Positions 1 through 9,150 of a DNA stretch of 64,000 nucleotides are shown here, piece by piece. Both the position numbers and the translations under genes were made by a program. The notes under the pieces are model-generated. The model was given only the letters and a program-made list of their open reading frames with translations, was not told the origin of the DNA and did not search any database. The DNA is from Rhizobium altiplani (GTDB lineage Bacteria; Pseudomonadota; Alphaproteobacteria; Rhizobiales; Rhizobiaceae): assembly GCF_001542405.1 (NCBI RefSeq), contig NZ_LNCD01000049.1, positions 17,793 to 81,792 of the forward strand, in the 5' to 3' direction. Each line of letters starts with the position of its first letter. The first letter of the stretch is position 1.

Positions 1-276
1 ATGCAAGTGCGTCATAGGCTGACATCGGCCCTTGCAGCGCCTCGGTGCGGCGTTTGGTTTCATGCTCGATATTGTAGTCGAGGCCTGCCGATAGAGTTCC
101 TCCTTTGAGCCAAACGCAGCGTACAGCGAAGGCGGAGTGATCCCCATCGCTTGGGTCAGGTCGGCGATCGAGGTTCCTTCGTAACCATGCTCCCAGAAGA
201 GCGGCGACGCGACACCCAACCCGACGTCGCGATCGAGCGCTCTTGGCCTGCCACGTCTCCGGACTGGTTCAGTCAT
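1..276 (-). pseudogene. TetR-family repressor N-terminus, frameshifted and cut by the window edge
   Basis: Reading leftwards from an ATG at 276, the product begins MTEPVRRRGRPRALD and continues through a typical TetR helix-turn-helix (YEGTSIADLTQAMGITPPSLYAAFGSKEELYRQ). At about 80-88 the frame breaks. The expected continuation (GLDYNIEHETKRRTEAL) is present but in another frame, as if one G were missing from a short G run (CAGGGC read as CAGGC). The rest lies outside the window. It is divergent from a broken dehydrogenase gene, the usual arrangement for a TetR repressor and its target. The TetR call is firm from the HTH. Whether the frameshift is biological or an assembly error cannot be decided here, because it sits in a short homopolymer. 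Confidence 0.7.
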
Positions 277-362
277 TTTTATATTGATCCCTATAAAACT
301 ATTAAAAGACGGATTTTCCGCACAATATATCGGTCGCTATAAAAATTGCAGCGGAGAGACTT

Positions 363-550
363 ATGTCTGGAAAATTGGCACCAAAGTAGCCCTCGTGACT
401 GGCAGTTCGAGTGGCATCGGCGGTGCCGCAGCGCTTGGCGCAAAATCCGTCGCCATCCAAGCGGACTTTGCCAATGGCAAGGACGCGGTTGACAGTCTTC
501 GGGAACAGTTCGAGGCAGCCGCAATTGCCGCCACTGGCGAGCCTTCACTG
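363..550 (+). pseudogene. short-chain dehydrogenase/reductase remnant
   Basis: An ATG at 363 starts MSGKLAPK and stops at once in its own frame. In the next frame the Rossmann start of an SDR enzyme follows (TKVALVTGSSSGIG, the TGxxxGxG cofactor motif). It is joined directly to GAKSVAIQADFANGKDAVDSLREQFEAA, which in intact family members lies about 20-30 residues further on. Everything after this is gone, including NNAG, the catalytic Ser, and YxxxK; intact SDRs are about 245 residues. The fragment therefore has a start-proximal frameshift, an internal deletion and a large 3' truncation, and runs into the 3' end of recJ. It is a decayed gene, probably once controlled by the divergent TetR repressor. 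Confidence 0.7.
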
Positions 551-565
551 GATAGTCATGTGCAC

Positions 566-2368
566 TCACCGCGCCGGAGCGGCGTCCTGGACGCGTAGCT
601 GGATGCGTCGTACACCCTGGTAGTGGTCCGCGCCAAGCGAGCCTGCAACATGGAGGTTGGCGCCCCTCGAATTCAGCAGTAGGTTGCCGAGCTGCGTATC
701 GGCGGCCCGGAAGGCGATCCCATCAAGGCGAGCGCCGTCCATGGCTTCGAGCGTCACCTTCACGTGCTTCTCGCCAACCAAACGAGAATCGCGAAGCCGA
801 TGGGCGGGAACAGCAAAGAGCGGCTGTGAATGCCCCGAGCCGTAAGGCCCGGCCGTCTCGAGGCGGTCGATCAGATCGAGCGTCGCGCCGCTGGCGGCAA
901 TCGCGCCGTCGATCTTCAGCTTCTCGTTGGCGACGAGTGCGGCAACCGTCTTTTCGGCTCGCTCGGCAAAGAAGCTGCGCAAGCGGCCGAGCTTGTCGCG
1001 CTCAACGGTGAGACCGGCAGCCATCGCGTGGCCGCCGCCCTTGACCAGCAGGCCATCGTCCACAGCCGCGCGCACCATCTTGCCCATGTCGAAGCCGTTG
1101 ATGGAGCGACCCGAGCCGGTGCCTTTGCCGGATGGATCGAAAGCAATGGCAAAGGCCGGGCGCTTGAAGCGCTCCTTGAGACGGGCGGCAATCAGGCCGA
1201 CGATCCCGGGGTGCCACTTTTCGTGCGCAGTGACGATGACCGAGGCGCCCTCGCCGTCCCCATATTCCGCCAGTGCCTCGGCTTCCGCTTCCAGCAGCAT
1301 CGCCGCTTCCATCGCCTGCCTGTCGCGGTTGAGCTCATCCAGCTGCATGGCGATGGCCTCGGCCGCGCTCGTGTCGTCCAGGGTGAGCAGGCGGCTCCCG
1401 AGTGCCGCGTCGCCGATGCGACCACCGGCATTGATGCGCGGCCCAATCAGGAAGCCGAAGTGATAGGGCGTCACCGGTCCAGCAAGACCCGCCTTGCGAA
1501 AGAGAGCGGACAGGCCGGCATTGCCCTGGTGGCGAGCGGCGATCAGCCCCTTGACGACGTAGGCACGGTTCAGGCCCTTCAGCGGCACGACATCACAGAC
1601 GGTCGCAAGCGCGACGATATCGAGCCATTGCAGCAGGTCGATCGACCGTACGCGCGGGTTTCCTGCTTCCCGCAACAGCCTTAGCGTCGCGACGAGCACG
1701 AGGAACACGACGCCCGCCGCGCAGAGATGTCCCTGCCCGGAGAGATCGTCCTCCCGGTTCGGATTGACCAGCGCGTGGCACGGCGGCAGATCGTGTGTCA
1801 CCTGGTGGTGATCGATCACCACCACATCGATATTGCGCCTCGCTGCCTCGGTGAGGGCATCATGGCTGGTCGACCCACAATCGACGGTGACGATCAGCCG
1901 TGCGCCATTGTCGATCAAACTGCCGATTGCCGCAGCGTTAGGCCCATAGCCCTCGAAAATGCGATCCGGAATATAGATCTCAGCTTTGACGCCGAAGTGC
2001 TCGAGAAAGCGGAACATAAGCGCCGACGAGGACGCGCCGTCGACGTCGTAGTCGCCGAAAATCGCGACCTGCTCCTGGTTGCGGATGGCCTCGGCGAGCC
2101 GCTTGGCCGCCTTCTCACAATCCGTCAGCGTGTAGGGGTCCGGCATCAGGTTGCGGAGCGTCGGATCAAGAAACTCCAGCGCCTCGTCGACGGTGACACC
2201 GCGTCCGGCGAGGACGCGCGCGATAAGTTCAGGCAGCCCGTGCACCTGAGACATCGCAAGCGCCCGGTTCTGGCCGGCCTGATCCAGTCGCGATATCCAG
2301 CGGTTGTCCAGTACGGACCTCTCCACGCCCAGAAACGCACGTTGTACCGGATCGGCCGGAATCTCCAT
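566..2368 (-). CDS. recJ: single-stranded-DNA-specific 5'-3' exonuclease RecJ
   Basis: A protein of 600 residues, normal RecJ length. The DHH phosphoesterase core shows motif I DYDVDG at about residues 106-111 and the DHH triad in VVVIDHHQ at about 186-188. The DHHA1 region follows, with GGGHAMAAG near residue 450, and then the C-terminal OB-like domain. RecJ degrades single-stranded DNA 5' to 3' in recombinational, base-excision and mismatch repair in the cytoplasm. The start MEIPADPVQ fits family starts. It lies downstream of hom on the same strand, 182 bp away; in several relatives glpX sits between the two. The call is secure from motifs and length. Confidence 0.95.
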   Translation of the reverse strand: MEIPADPVQRAFLGVERSVLDNRWISRLDQAGQNRALAMSQVHGLPELIARVLAGRGVTVDEALEFLDPTLRNLMPDPYTLTDCEKAAKRLAEAIRNQEQVAIFGDYDVDGASSSALMFRFLEHFGVKAEIYIPDRIFEGYGPNAAAIGSLIDNGARLIVTVDCGSTSHDALTEAARRNIDVVVIDHHQVTHDLPPCHALVNPNREDDLSGQGHLCAAGVVFLVLVATLRLLREAGNPRVRSIDLLQWLDIVALATVCDVVPLKGLNRAYVVKGLIAARHQGNAGLSALFRKAGLAGPVTPYHFGFLIGPRINAGGRIGDAALGSRLLTLDDTSAAEAIAMQLDELNRDRQAMEAAMLLEAEAEALAEYGDGEGASVIVTAHEKWHPGIVGLIAARLKERFKRPAFAIAFDPSGKGTGSGRSINGFDMGKMVRAAVDDGLLVKGGGHAMAAGLTVERDKLGRLRSFFAERAEKTVAALVANEKLKIDGAIAASGATLDLIDRLETAGPYGSGHSQPLFAVPAHRLRDSRLVGEKHVKVTLEAMDGARLDGIAFRAADTQLGNLLLNSRGANLHVAGSLGADHYQGVRRIQLRVQDAAPAR

Positions 2369-2550
2369 ATCGCCTGCTGCCCTCGTCGCTTGTCACCACC
2401 CCGGGACCGGGAGTGATATCGGCAGCTTTATGCGGCTTGGCCCGGCCGCACAACGGTTTTGGACGAGACACTCGACGTTAGCTGTGGATGCGCGCGGCTG
2501 ATCTACCGCGGCACCTTCGGCAACATCGATCTTCTGGGAGCGGGTGAGGC

Positions 2551-3873
<1,323 letters not shown>

Positions 3874-3900
3874 GGATCGATCCTGAAATGTGTCATGAAG

Positions 3901-3923
3901 GGCAGCCGCCGGAAGCGGCTGCC
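3901..3923 (-). promoter_or_regulatory. stable hairpin between aminotransferase gene and hom
   Basis: A perfect 8-bp stem, GGCAGCCG / CGGCTGCC, with a 7-nt loop lies in the 64-bp gap of this two-gene minus-strand unit. On the transcribed strand it is followed by CTTCATG rather than a T run, so it is not a typical intrinsic terminator. It may protect the upstream message 3' end or reduce read-through into hom. Function is inferred only from position and shape. Confidence 0.5.
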
Positions 3924-3937
3924 GTTGAGGGATTATA

Positions 3938-5155
3938 TCAGCGATGTGCGTTGAGCGAGATGACGTTGTGCATCGTCTCGTCTGCCGTCGACATGAACTT
4001 CTTGATGTTGCGGGCTGCCTGACGAATGCGGTGCTCGTTCTCGACGAGCGCCAGGCGCACGTAGTCGTCGCCCATTTCGCCGAAACCGATGCCTGGCGCG
4101 ACAGCCACGTCGGCTTTCTCGACGAGCAGCTTGGAGAATTCCAGCGAACCGAGGTGACGGAACTTTTCCGGGATCTTGGCCCAGGCAAACATCGTCGCTG
4201 CCGGCGGCGGCACTTCAAAGCCGGCCTTGCCGAAAGTATCGACCATGACGTCGCGGCGGCGCTTGTAGACGTTGCGGACTTCCGCGATATCAGAGCCGTC
4301 GCCGTTCAGCGCGTGCGTTGCCGCTACCTGGATCGGCGTGAACGCGCCGTAGTCGAGGTAGGATTTGACGCGTGTGAGCGCGGCGATCAGACGCTCGTTG
4401 CCGACGGCAAAGCCCATGCGCCAGCCGGGCATCGAGAAGGTCTTCGACATCGAGGTGAACTCGACCGTCACATCCATCGCACCCGGAACCTCGAGAACCG
4501 ACGGAGGCGGCTCGCCCTCGAAGTAGATTTCCGAATAGGCAAGGTCGGATAAGACGATGATATCGTGCTTCTTCGCGAACGCGATGACGTCCTTGTAGAA
4601 GTCCAGCGTCGCCACAAAAGCCGTCGGGTTGGACGGATAGTTGAGGATCAGCGCCAGCGGCTTCGGAATCGAATGGCGAACGGCGCGTTCCAGCGGCGGG
4701 AAGAAGCTCTCGTCCGGCTCGACCGACATCGAGCGGATGACGCCACCGGCCATCAGGAAGCCGAAGGCGTGAATCGGATAGGTCGGGTTCGGGCAGAGGA
4801 TGACGTCGCCCGGCGCGGTGATTGCCTGCGCCATGTTGGCAAAGCCTTCCTTGGAGCCCAGCGTCGCGACGACCTGCGTGTCAGGATTGAGCTTCACGCC
4901 AAAGCGGCGCGCATAATAGGCAGCCTGCGCCCGGCGAAGGCCCGGAATGCCCTTGGAGGACGAATAACGATGCGTGCGCGGGTCCTGGACGACTTCGCAG
5001 AGCTTGTCGACGATCGCCTTCGGGGTCGGAAGGTCAGGGTTTCCCATGCCGAGATCGATGATATCGGCCCCGCCCGCTCGCGCGCTTGCTTTCAAACGGT
5101 TGACCTGTTCGAAAACGTAAGGCGGCAAACGCCGGACTTTGTGAAACTCTTCCAT
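3938..5155 (-). CDS. PLP-dependent class I aminotransferase (LL-DAP/alanine aminotransferase-like)
   Basis: 405 residues of fold-type I aminotransferase. Visible landmarks are IDLGMGNPDLPTP at the N-terminus, LNYPSNPT near the middle, the PLP lysine in SMSKTFSMPGWRMGF, and the C-terminal VRLALVEN arginine that binds the substrate carboxylate. Homologues in rhizobia are annotated either as LL-diaminopimelate or as alanine-type aminotransferases, and the substrate cannot be settled by sequence reading. The start is set at MEEFHK (5155) because GGGGAAAG lies just upstream; the longer frame to 5275 has no matching ribosome site. It probably shares a transcript with hom, which suggests amino-acid biosynthesis. 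Confidence 0.85.
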   Translation of the reverse strand: MEEFHKVRRLPPYVFEQVNRLKASARAGGADIIDLGMGNPDLPTPKAIVDKLCEVVQDPRTHRYSSSKGIPGLRRAQAAYYARRFGVKLNPDTQVVATLGSKEGFANMAQAITAPGDVILCPNPTYPIHAFGFLMAGGVIRSMSVEPDESFFPPLERAVRHSIPKPLALILNYPSNPTAFVATLDFYKDVIAFAKKHDIIVLSDLAYSEIYFEGEPPPSVLEVPGAMDVTVEFTSMSKTFSMPGWRMGFAVGNERLIAALTRVKSYLDYGAFTPIQVAATHALNGDGSDIAEVRNVYKRRRDVMVDTFGKAGFEVPPPAATMFAWAKIPEKFRHLGSLEFSKLLVEKADVAVAPGIGFGEMGDDYVRLALVENEHRIRQAARNIKKFMSTADETMHNVISLNAHR

Positions 5156-5380
5156 TTCTTTCCCCACGGAAATGCGGCCACCGCGGCCGCGCTCGAAGTT
5201 CGTCCTAAATTCCCGGCTGTTCGCGATACGAACTTCAGAATCACCAACGCCGTATTCATCAGACTTGCGTCGCACGGCATTTCTTTGACGGAAAGCCGCG
5301 CAGGCCGTGCATTATCGGGAAAAATTCATCTTCCGCCACAGATGGAAGGCTTTGCTTCCAAATTGCAGCGAAGGCAAGGC

Positions 5381-5764
5381 CTAATTGGCGATTTCTGAGA
5401 GCGTTTCGGCGCCGTGTTCGGCCGCTAGCTTGCGAAATTCCGCGACGCGACGCTGGTACTCGGCTTCCGAGATCGTGCCGGCCTTGCGCTGGGCGGCAAG
5501 CGCCGTCAATTGCTTCTGAACCCCGCCAGCCTCGTCGTCGCTCATCTGAACGTTTGCGGCCGTGAGCGGTGCCCCGAATCCCGGATAGCCGTCCTTGTAA
5601 TGAGACAGGCCGCTCTCGGTCGGCTCTTCACCCTTTGTCGCGCTCATGACAACGGGCGTCGGGGCCGCTTGCCTTGCCGCGAAGGCGGCCTTTTCCTCGG
5701 GCGTCTGCATGCATCCGGCAAGCGCCATGGCCGCGGCGGCGCCGATGAGCGCGATACGGGTCAT
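5381..5764 (-). CDS. small lipoprotein with SHOCT-like C-terminus
   Basis: From the ATG at 5764 the product is about 127 residues; an in-frame start at 5797 would add 11. The N-terminus MTRIALIGAAAAMALAGC is a lipoprotein signal ending in an LAGC lipobox, so the mature protein should be anchored by a lipidated cysteine in the envelope. The C-terminal 35 residues (LAAQRKAGTISEAEYQRRVAEFRKLA) resemble the short SHOCT helix pair found at the ends of many bacterial proteins. It is divergent from phaC across a 187-bp gap. The homologue in the same place beside phaC in Ensifer is also uncharacterised, as far as I recall. Function is unknown. Confidence 0.8.
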   Translation of the reverse strand: MTRIALIGAAAAMALAGCMQTPEEKAAFAARQAAPTPVVMSATKGEEPTESGLSHYKDGYPGFGAPLTAANVQMSDDEAGGVQKQLTALAAQRKAGTISEAEYQRRVAEFRKLAAEHGAETLSEIAN

Positions 5765-5951
5765 GTTTGCGATGGTGCGGATGCCAATTCTCGTCATTTG
5801 CCAGAGGTCCCAAATCCTGAGGTGCTTCGACTGTTAGATTCGTCGCCGCCACAAAGCAATAGCACGAGCGTGCGTCAGCGGAACTTGTTTTATAGATCTT
5901 TCCAGATGTACAAATCAATTTGCAGGAACATGCCGCCGCCGGAGGAGACAG

Positions 5952-7790
5952 GTGACCGACAGCAAGCAGCAAGACGGCGACAAGGCAAAGAGCCGGGGAT
6001 TCGATGCGAAGGACCTGGATCCGTACCTGATGAAAGATCCCGAGGCGATGGCGGTCAACTTTGCCCGTGCACTGGAGAATCTCGGCAAGGCGGCCACGGC
6101 CTGGCTTGCGCCACGCGAACGTGGCGAGATCGCAGAAAATGCAGCAGAGCCGGTGACCGACATGGTCAAGACGCTCTCCAAGGTCACCGAATACTGGATC
6201 TCAGATCCGCGCCGCACCTTCGAAGCGCAGACCCAGTTGATGAGCAGCTACTTCGGTATCTGGATGCGCTCGATGCAACGCATGCAGGGCGAAACGCCGG
6301 CGGCGGAACCGGAGCGCAACGACAAGCGCTTTGCCGATGAAGACTGGCAGAAGAACCCGTTCTTCGAGTTCCTGAAGCAGGTTTACCTCATCACCGCCGA
6401 TTGGGCGGAGAAGATGGTCGCCGAAACCGACGGGCTCGACGAGCACACGAAGCACAAGGCCGGTTTCTATGTGAAGCAGATCACGGCCGCCCTCTCGCCG
6501 ACCAACTTCGTTGCCACCAATCCGCAGCTTTACCGTGAAACGATCGCGACCAGCGGCGAGAACCTGGTGCGCGGGATGAAGATGCTTACCGAGGATATCG
6601 TGGCGGGCCAAGGCGACCTGAGGCTTCGCCAGACCGACATGACCAAATTCGCCGTCGGTCGCGACATGGCGCTGACCGCGGGCAAGGTGATCGCGCAGAA
6701 CGAGATCTGCCAGATCATCCAGTACGAGCCGACGACAGAGACGGTGCTGAAGCGCCCTCTCCTCATCTGCCCGCCGTGGATCAACAAATTCTATATCCTG
6801 GACCTCAACCCACAGAAATCATTCATCAAATGGTGCGTCGACCAGGGCCAGACCGTTTTCGTGATCTCCTGGGTCAATCCGGACGCGCGGCATGCGCAAA
6901 AGGATTGGGCCGCCTATGCGCGCGAAGGCATCGACTTTGCCCTCGACACCATCGAGAGGGCGACGGGTGAGAAGGAAGCGAACGCCGTCGGCTACTGCGT
7001 CGGAGGCACGCTGCTTGCGGCAACGCTAGCGTTGCACGCCAAGGAAAAGAACAAGCGGATCAAGACCGCTACCCTCTTCACGACACAGGTCGATTTCACC
7101 CACGCCGGCGACCTCAAGGTCTTCGTCGACGAGGAGCAATTGGGCCGGCTTGAAGCCCACATGGAGGAGATCGGCTACCTCGACGGCTCAAAGATGGCGA
7201 CCGCCTTCAATATGCTGCGGGCTTCCGAACTGATCTGGCCCTATTTCGTCAACAACTATCTGAAGGGCCAGGAACCGATGCCCTTCGACCTTCTGTTCTG
7301 GAATGCCGATTCCACCCGCATGGCGGCGGCAAACCACGCCTTCTATCTGCGTAATTGCTACCTCAGGAACGCGCTGACAGCGAACGAGATGATCCTGGAC
7401 GGTCAGAAGCTGTCGCTGAAGGACGTCAAGATCCCGATCTACAATCTCGCCACCCGCGAAGATCATATCGCGCCTGCAAAATCGGTGTTTCTCGGCAGCC
7501 AGTTCTTCGGCGGCAAGGTCGATTTCGTGCTGGCAGGTTCCGGCCACATAGCGGGCGTCGTCAATCCCCCGGACAAGAAGAAATACCAATACTGGACCGG
7601 CGGCGGCGTAACTGGCGACTATGAGACGTGGCTTACCAAAGCGGCTGAGAACGCCGGCTCGTGGTGGCCACACTGGCAAGCCTGGATCGAGGCGAAGGAC
7701 AAAAAGCGCGTGCCCGCCCGGAAACCGGGAGGCACCGCGCTCAACGCCATCGAGGAGGCGCCGGGAAGCTACGTGATGGAGCGAGCCTAA
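5952..7790 (+). CDS. phaC: class I poly(3-hydroxyalkanoate) synthase PhaC
   Basis: 612 residues, typical of class I synthases. The lipase-like box is GYCVGG with the catalytic cysteine at about 349; the other triad members are D504 in REDHIAP and H532 in AGSGHIAGVVNPP. The N-terminal region (WISDPRRTFEAQTQLMSSYF) is also characteristic. The enzyme polymerises 3-hydroxybutyryl-CoA into PHB carbon-storage granules. The start is a GTG at 5952 preceded by GGAGGAG with proper spacing. The gene stands alone here: no phaA or phaB is adjacent, and it converges with a methyltransferase gene only 25 bp downstream. Confidence 0.96.
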   Translation: MTDSKQQDGDKAKSRGFDAKDLDPYLMKDPEAMAVNFARALENLGKAATAWLAPRERGEIAENAAEPVTDMVKTLSKVTEYWISDPRRTFEAQTQLMSSYFGIWMRSMQRMQGETPAAEPERNDKRFADEDWQKNPFFEFLKQVYLITADWAEKMVAETDGLDEHTKHKAGFYVKQITAALSPTNFVATNPQLYRETIATSGENLVRGMKMLTEDIVAGQGDLRLRQTDMTKFAVGRDMALTAGKVIAQNEICQIIQYEPTTETVLKRPLLICPPWINKFYILDLNPQKSFIKWCVDQGQTVFVISWVNPDARHAQKDWAAYAREGIDFALDTIERATGEKEANAVGYCVGGTLLAATLALHAKEKNKRIKTATLFTTQVDFTHAGDLKVFVDEEQLGRLEAHMEEIGYLDGSKMATAFNMLRASELIWPYFVNNYLKGQEPMPFDLLFWNADSTRMAAANHAFYLRNCYLRNALTANEMILDGQKLSLKDVKIPIYNLATREDHIAPAKSVFLGSQFFGGKVDFVLAGSGHIAGVVNPPDKKKYQYWTGGGVTGDYETWLTKAAENAGSWWPHWQAWIEAKDKKRVPARKPGGTALNAIEEAPGSYVMERA

Positions 7791-7814
7791 GAGCGACGCC
7801 CCTGCTCGGCTTCA

Positions 7815-8834
7815 TCACTCCAGGAAGATCAGACTGGCAGGTGACGGGGGCAGCGGTCGGGAAACGAACTCCTGAAAACCAGCCGACTTGGCCATATCGG
7901 CCAGTTCCCGCTCCGTGTAGGCGTCTCCCTTCGGTGTCGTGGCCAGCATGACCATGGCGAAAGCAGCCGGGAACTCGGGCGACACCCGATCCTCGTTCGG
8001 AACGAACTCGACGATCGCAACGCGGCCTCCTGCTGCCAGACTTGCTCGCGCCTTTTTCAGGAGCATGACGCAGCCTTCGGCGTCAAAGTGATGAAGGAAA
8101 TTCGGCAGCAGGATGAGATCATAGCCACTGCCCCAATCAACCTCGAAGGCACTGCCGGGCCGGAAGCTGAAGCGCCCCGCTACTCCTGCATTCGTTGCAT
8201 TTTCCTCGGTCACCGCAAGAACCGGCTTCCAATCGATAGCAACCACGCTGGCAGATGGCGCCACCATGGCGATTTCTATACCGAAGGCACCAGGACCGGC
8301 GGCAACGTCCAGCACCTTGCTTGGCAGCTTTGACCATGTCGCAACGTCAGATGCCACAGCTTTCGCGCTCGCTGTGTTAAGCCCAAACATGCCCCTCGCA
8401 AACTTGACCCAAATAGGGTTGTCCGGCTCCACGTTGGCCAAGCCGACGGAGCCTCCGTTGCGGACGTAGGCGGCAGGATTTTCGAGGAACAAGGACATCA
8501 TTTGCGGCGACCCCATGAAATCGATCGCCGCACCTATATAGGCCGGGGAACGCCTGTCCAGAAAGGCCTTGCTCGACGGCGTCGGCGCATAATTCTCACC
8601 GCTCTTCGTCAGAAGACCCGAAACTACCAGGAAGTCGCAAAGAATGCGCACCCCACGCTCGGCGCATTCAATGTCCGACGCGAGCATCGCCGCCGTGCGC
8701 GCTTGCCCGCCAAATTTTGTGAAAAGATCGAATTCGATCGCTGCCTTCATCGCCGCCGTTTTCCGAAATGCAAACATCGCATCAACAAGCAAGGCTGGCG
8801 AGATTTCTTCATGAACCACTTGTGTCGAAGACAT
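7815..8834 (-). CDS. SAM-dependent O-methyltransferase (family 2, COMT/hydroxyneurosporene type)
   Basis: 339 residues. The N-terminal dimerisation region (LVDAMFAFRKTAAMKAAIEFDLFTKF, then a winged-helix segment) is followed by a class I methyltransferase core: VLDVAAGPGAFGIEIA for SAM binding, VVAIDWKPVL, and LPNFLHHF. This order is that of plant-type O-methyltransferases and bacterial relatives in secondary metabolism. The start at MSSTQVV is chosen because GGGAGGGA precedes it; the longer frame has no such site. There are no biosynthetic neighbours, so the substrate is unknown. It is convergent with phaC. Confidence 0.85.
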   Translation of the reverse strand: MSSTQVVHEEISPALLVDAMFAFRKTAAMKAAIEFDLFTKFGGQARTAAMLASDIECAERGVRILCDFLVVSGLLTKSGENYAPTPSSKAFLDRRSPAYIGAAIDFMGSPQMMSLFLENPAAYVRNGGSVGLANVEPDNPIWVKFARGMFGLNTASAKAVASDVATWSKLPSKVLDVAAGPGAFGIEIAMVAPSASVVAIDWKPVLAVTEENATNAGVAGRFSFRPGSAFEVDWGSGYDLILLPNFLHHFDAEGCVMLLKKARASLAAGGRVAIVEFVPNEDRVSPEFPAAFAMVMLATTPKGDAYTERELADMAKSAGFQEFVSRPLPPSPASLIFLE

Positions 8835-9150
8835 CGGCTTTCCCTCCCAACGTGGAGCCACGCGACGGGAGGTATTCATAGCAGAATCCGCATTCCTCGG
8901 CACGTCCTGACAAAGGAGGAGCAGGCAAAAAGCCGGCGCCCCAAGGACATGCCCAAAGCCTGCCCTCAATTTTGAACGGCTCGAGCGAGCGCGTAAAGGA
9001 ATTGGTTACCATAATTCGGCATCCTGCCAATCAACCGGACATATTAGCGAGCCGCAATTTAGCCCTGATGCTTCTATACCGGCCCCGGCGAAGGAATATC
9101 CATCGGTTCGTACCGCCGGCCCCAGTAACGAGTTGTGAAAGACGGGTCTC
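8835..9150. other. divergent intergenic region, no gene seen
   Basis: 316 bp between two divergent genes. It must carry their promoters, but no strong consensus promoter, operator palindrome or structured RNA stands out by eye. Short open frames here overlap on both strands and have no ribosome sites or recognisable composition. Confidence 0.4.

Noticed and set aside
3874..4218. N-terminal extension of hom to 4218
   Set aside because: The added residues are an out-of-frame reading of the aminotransferase gene; homology starts at MADALKIGIAG.
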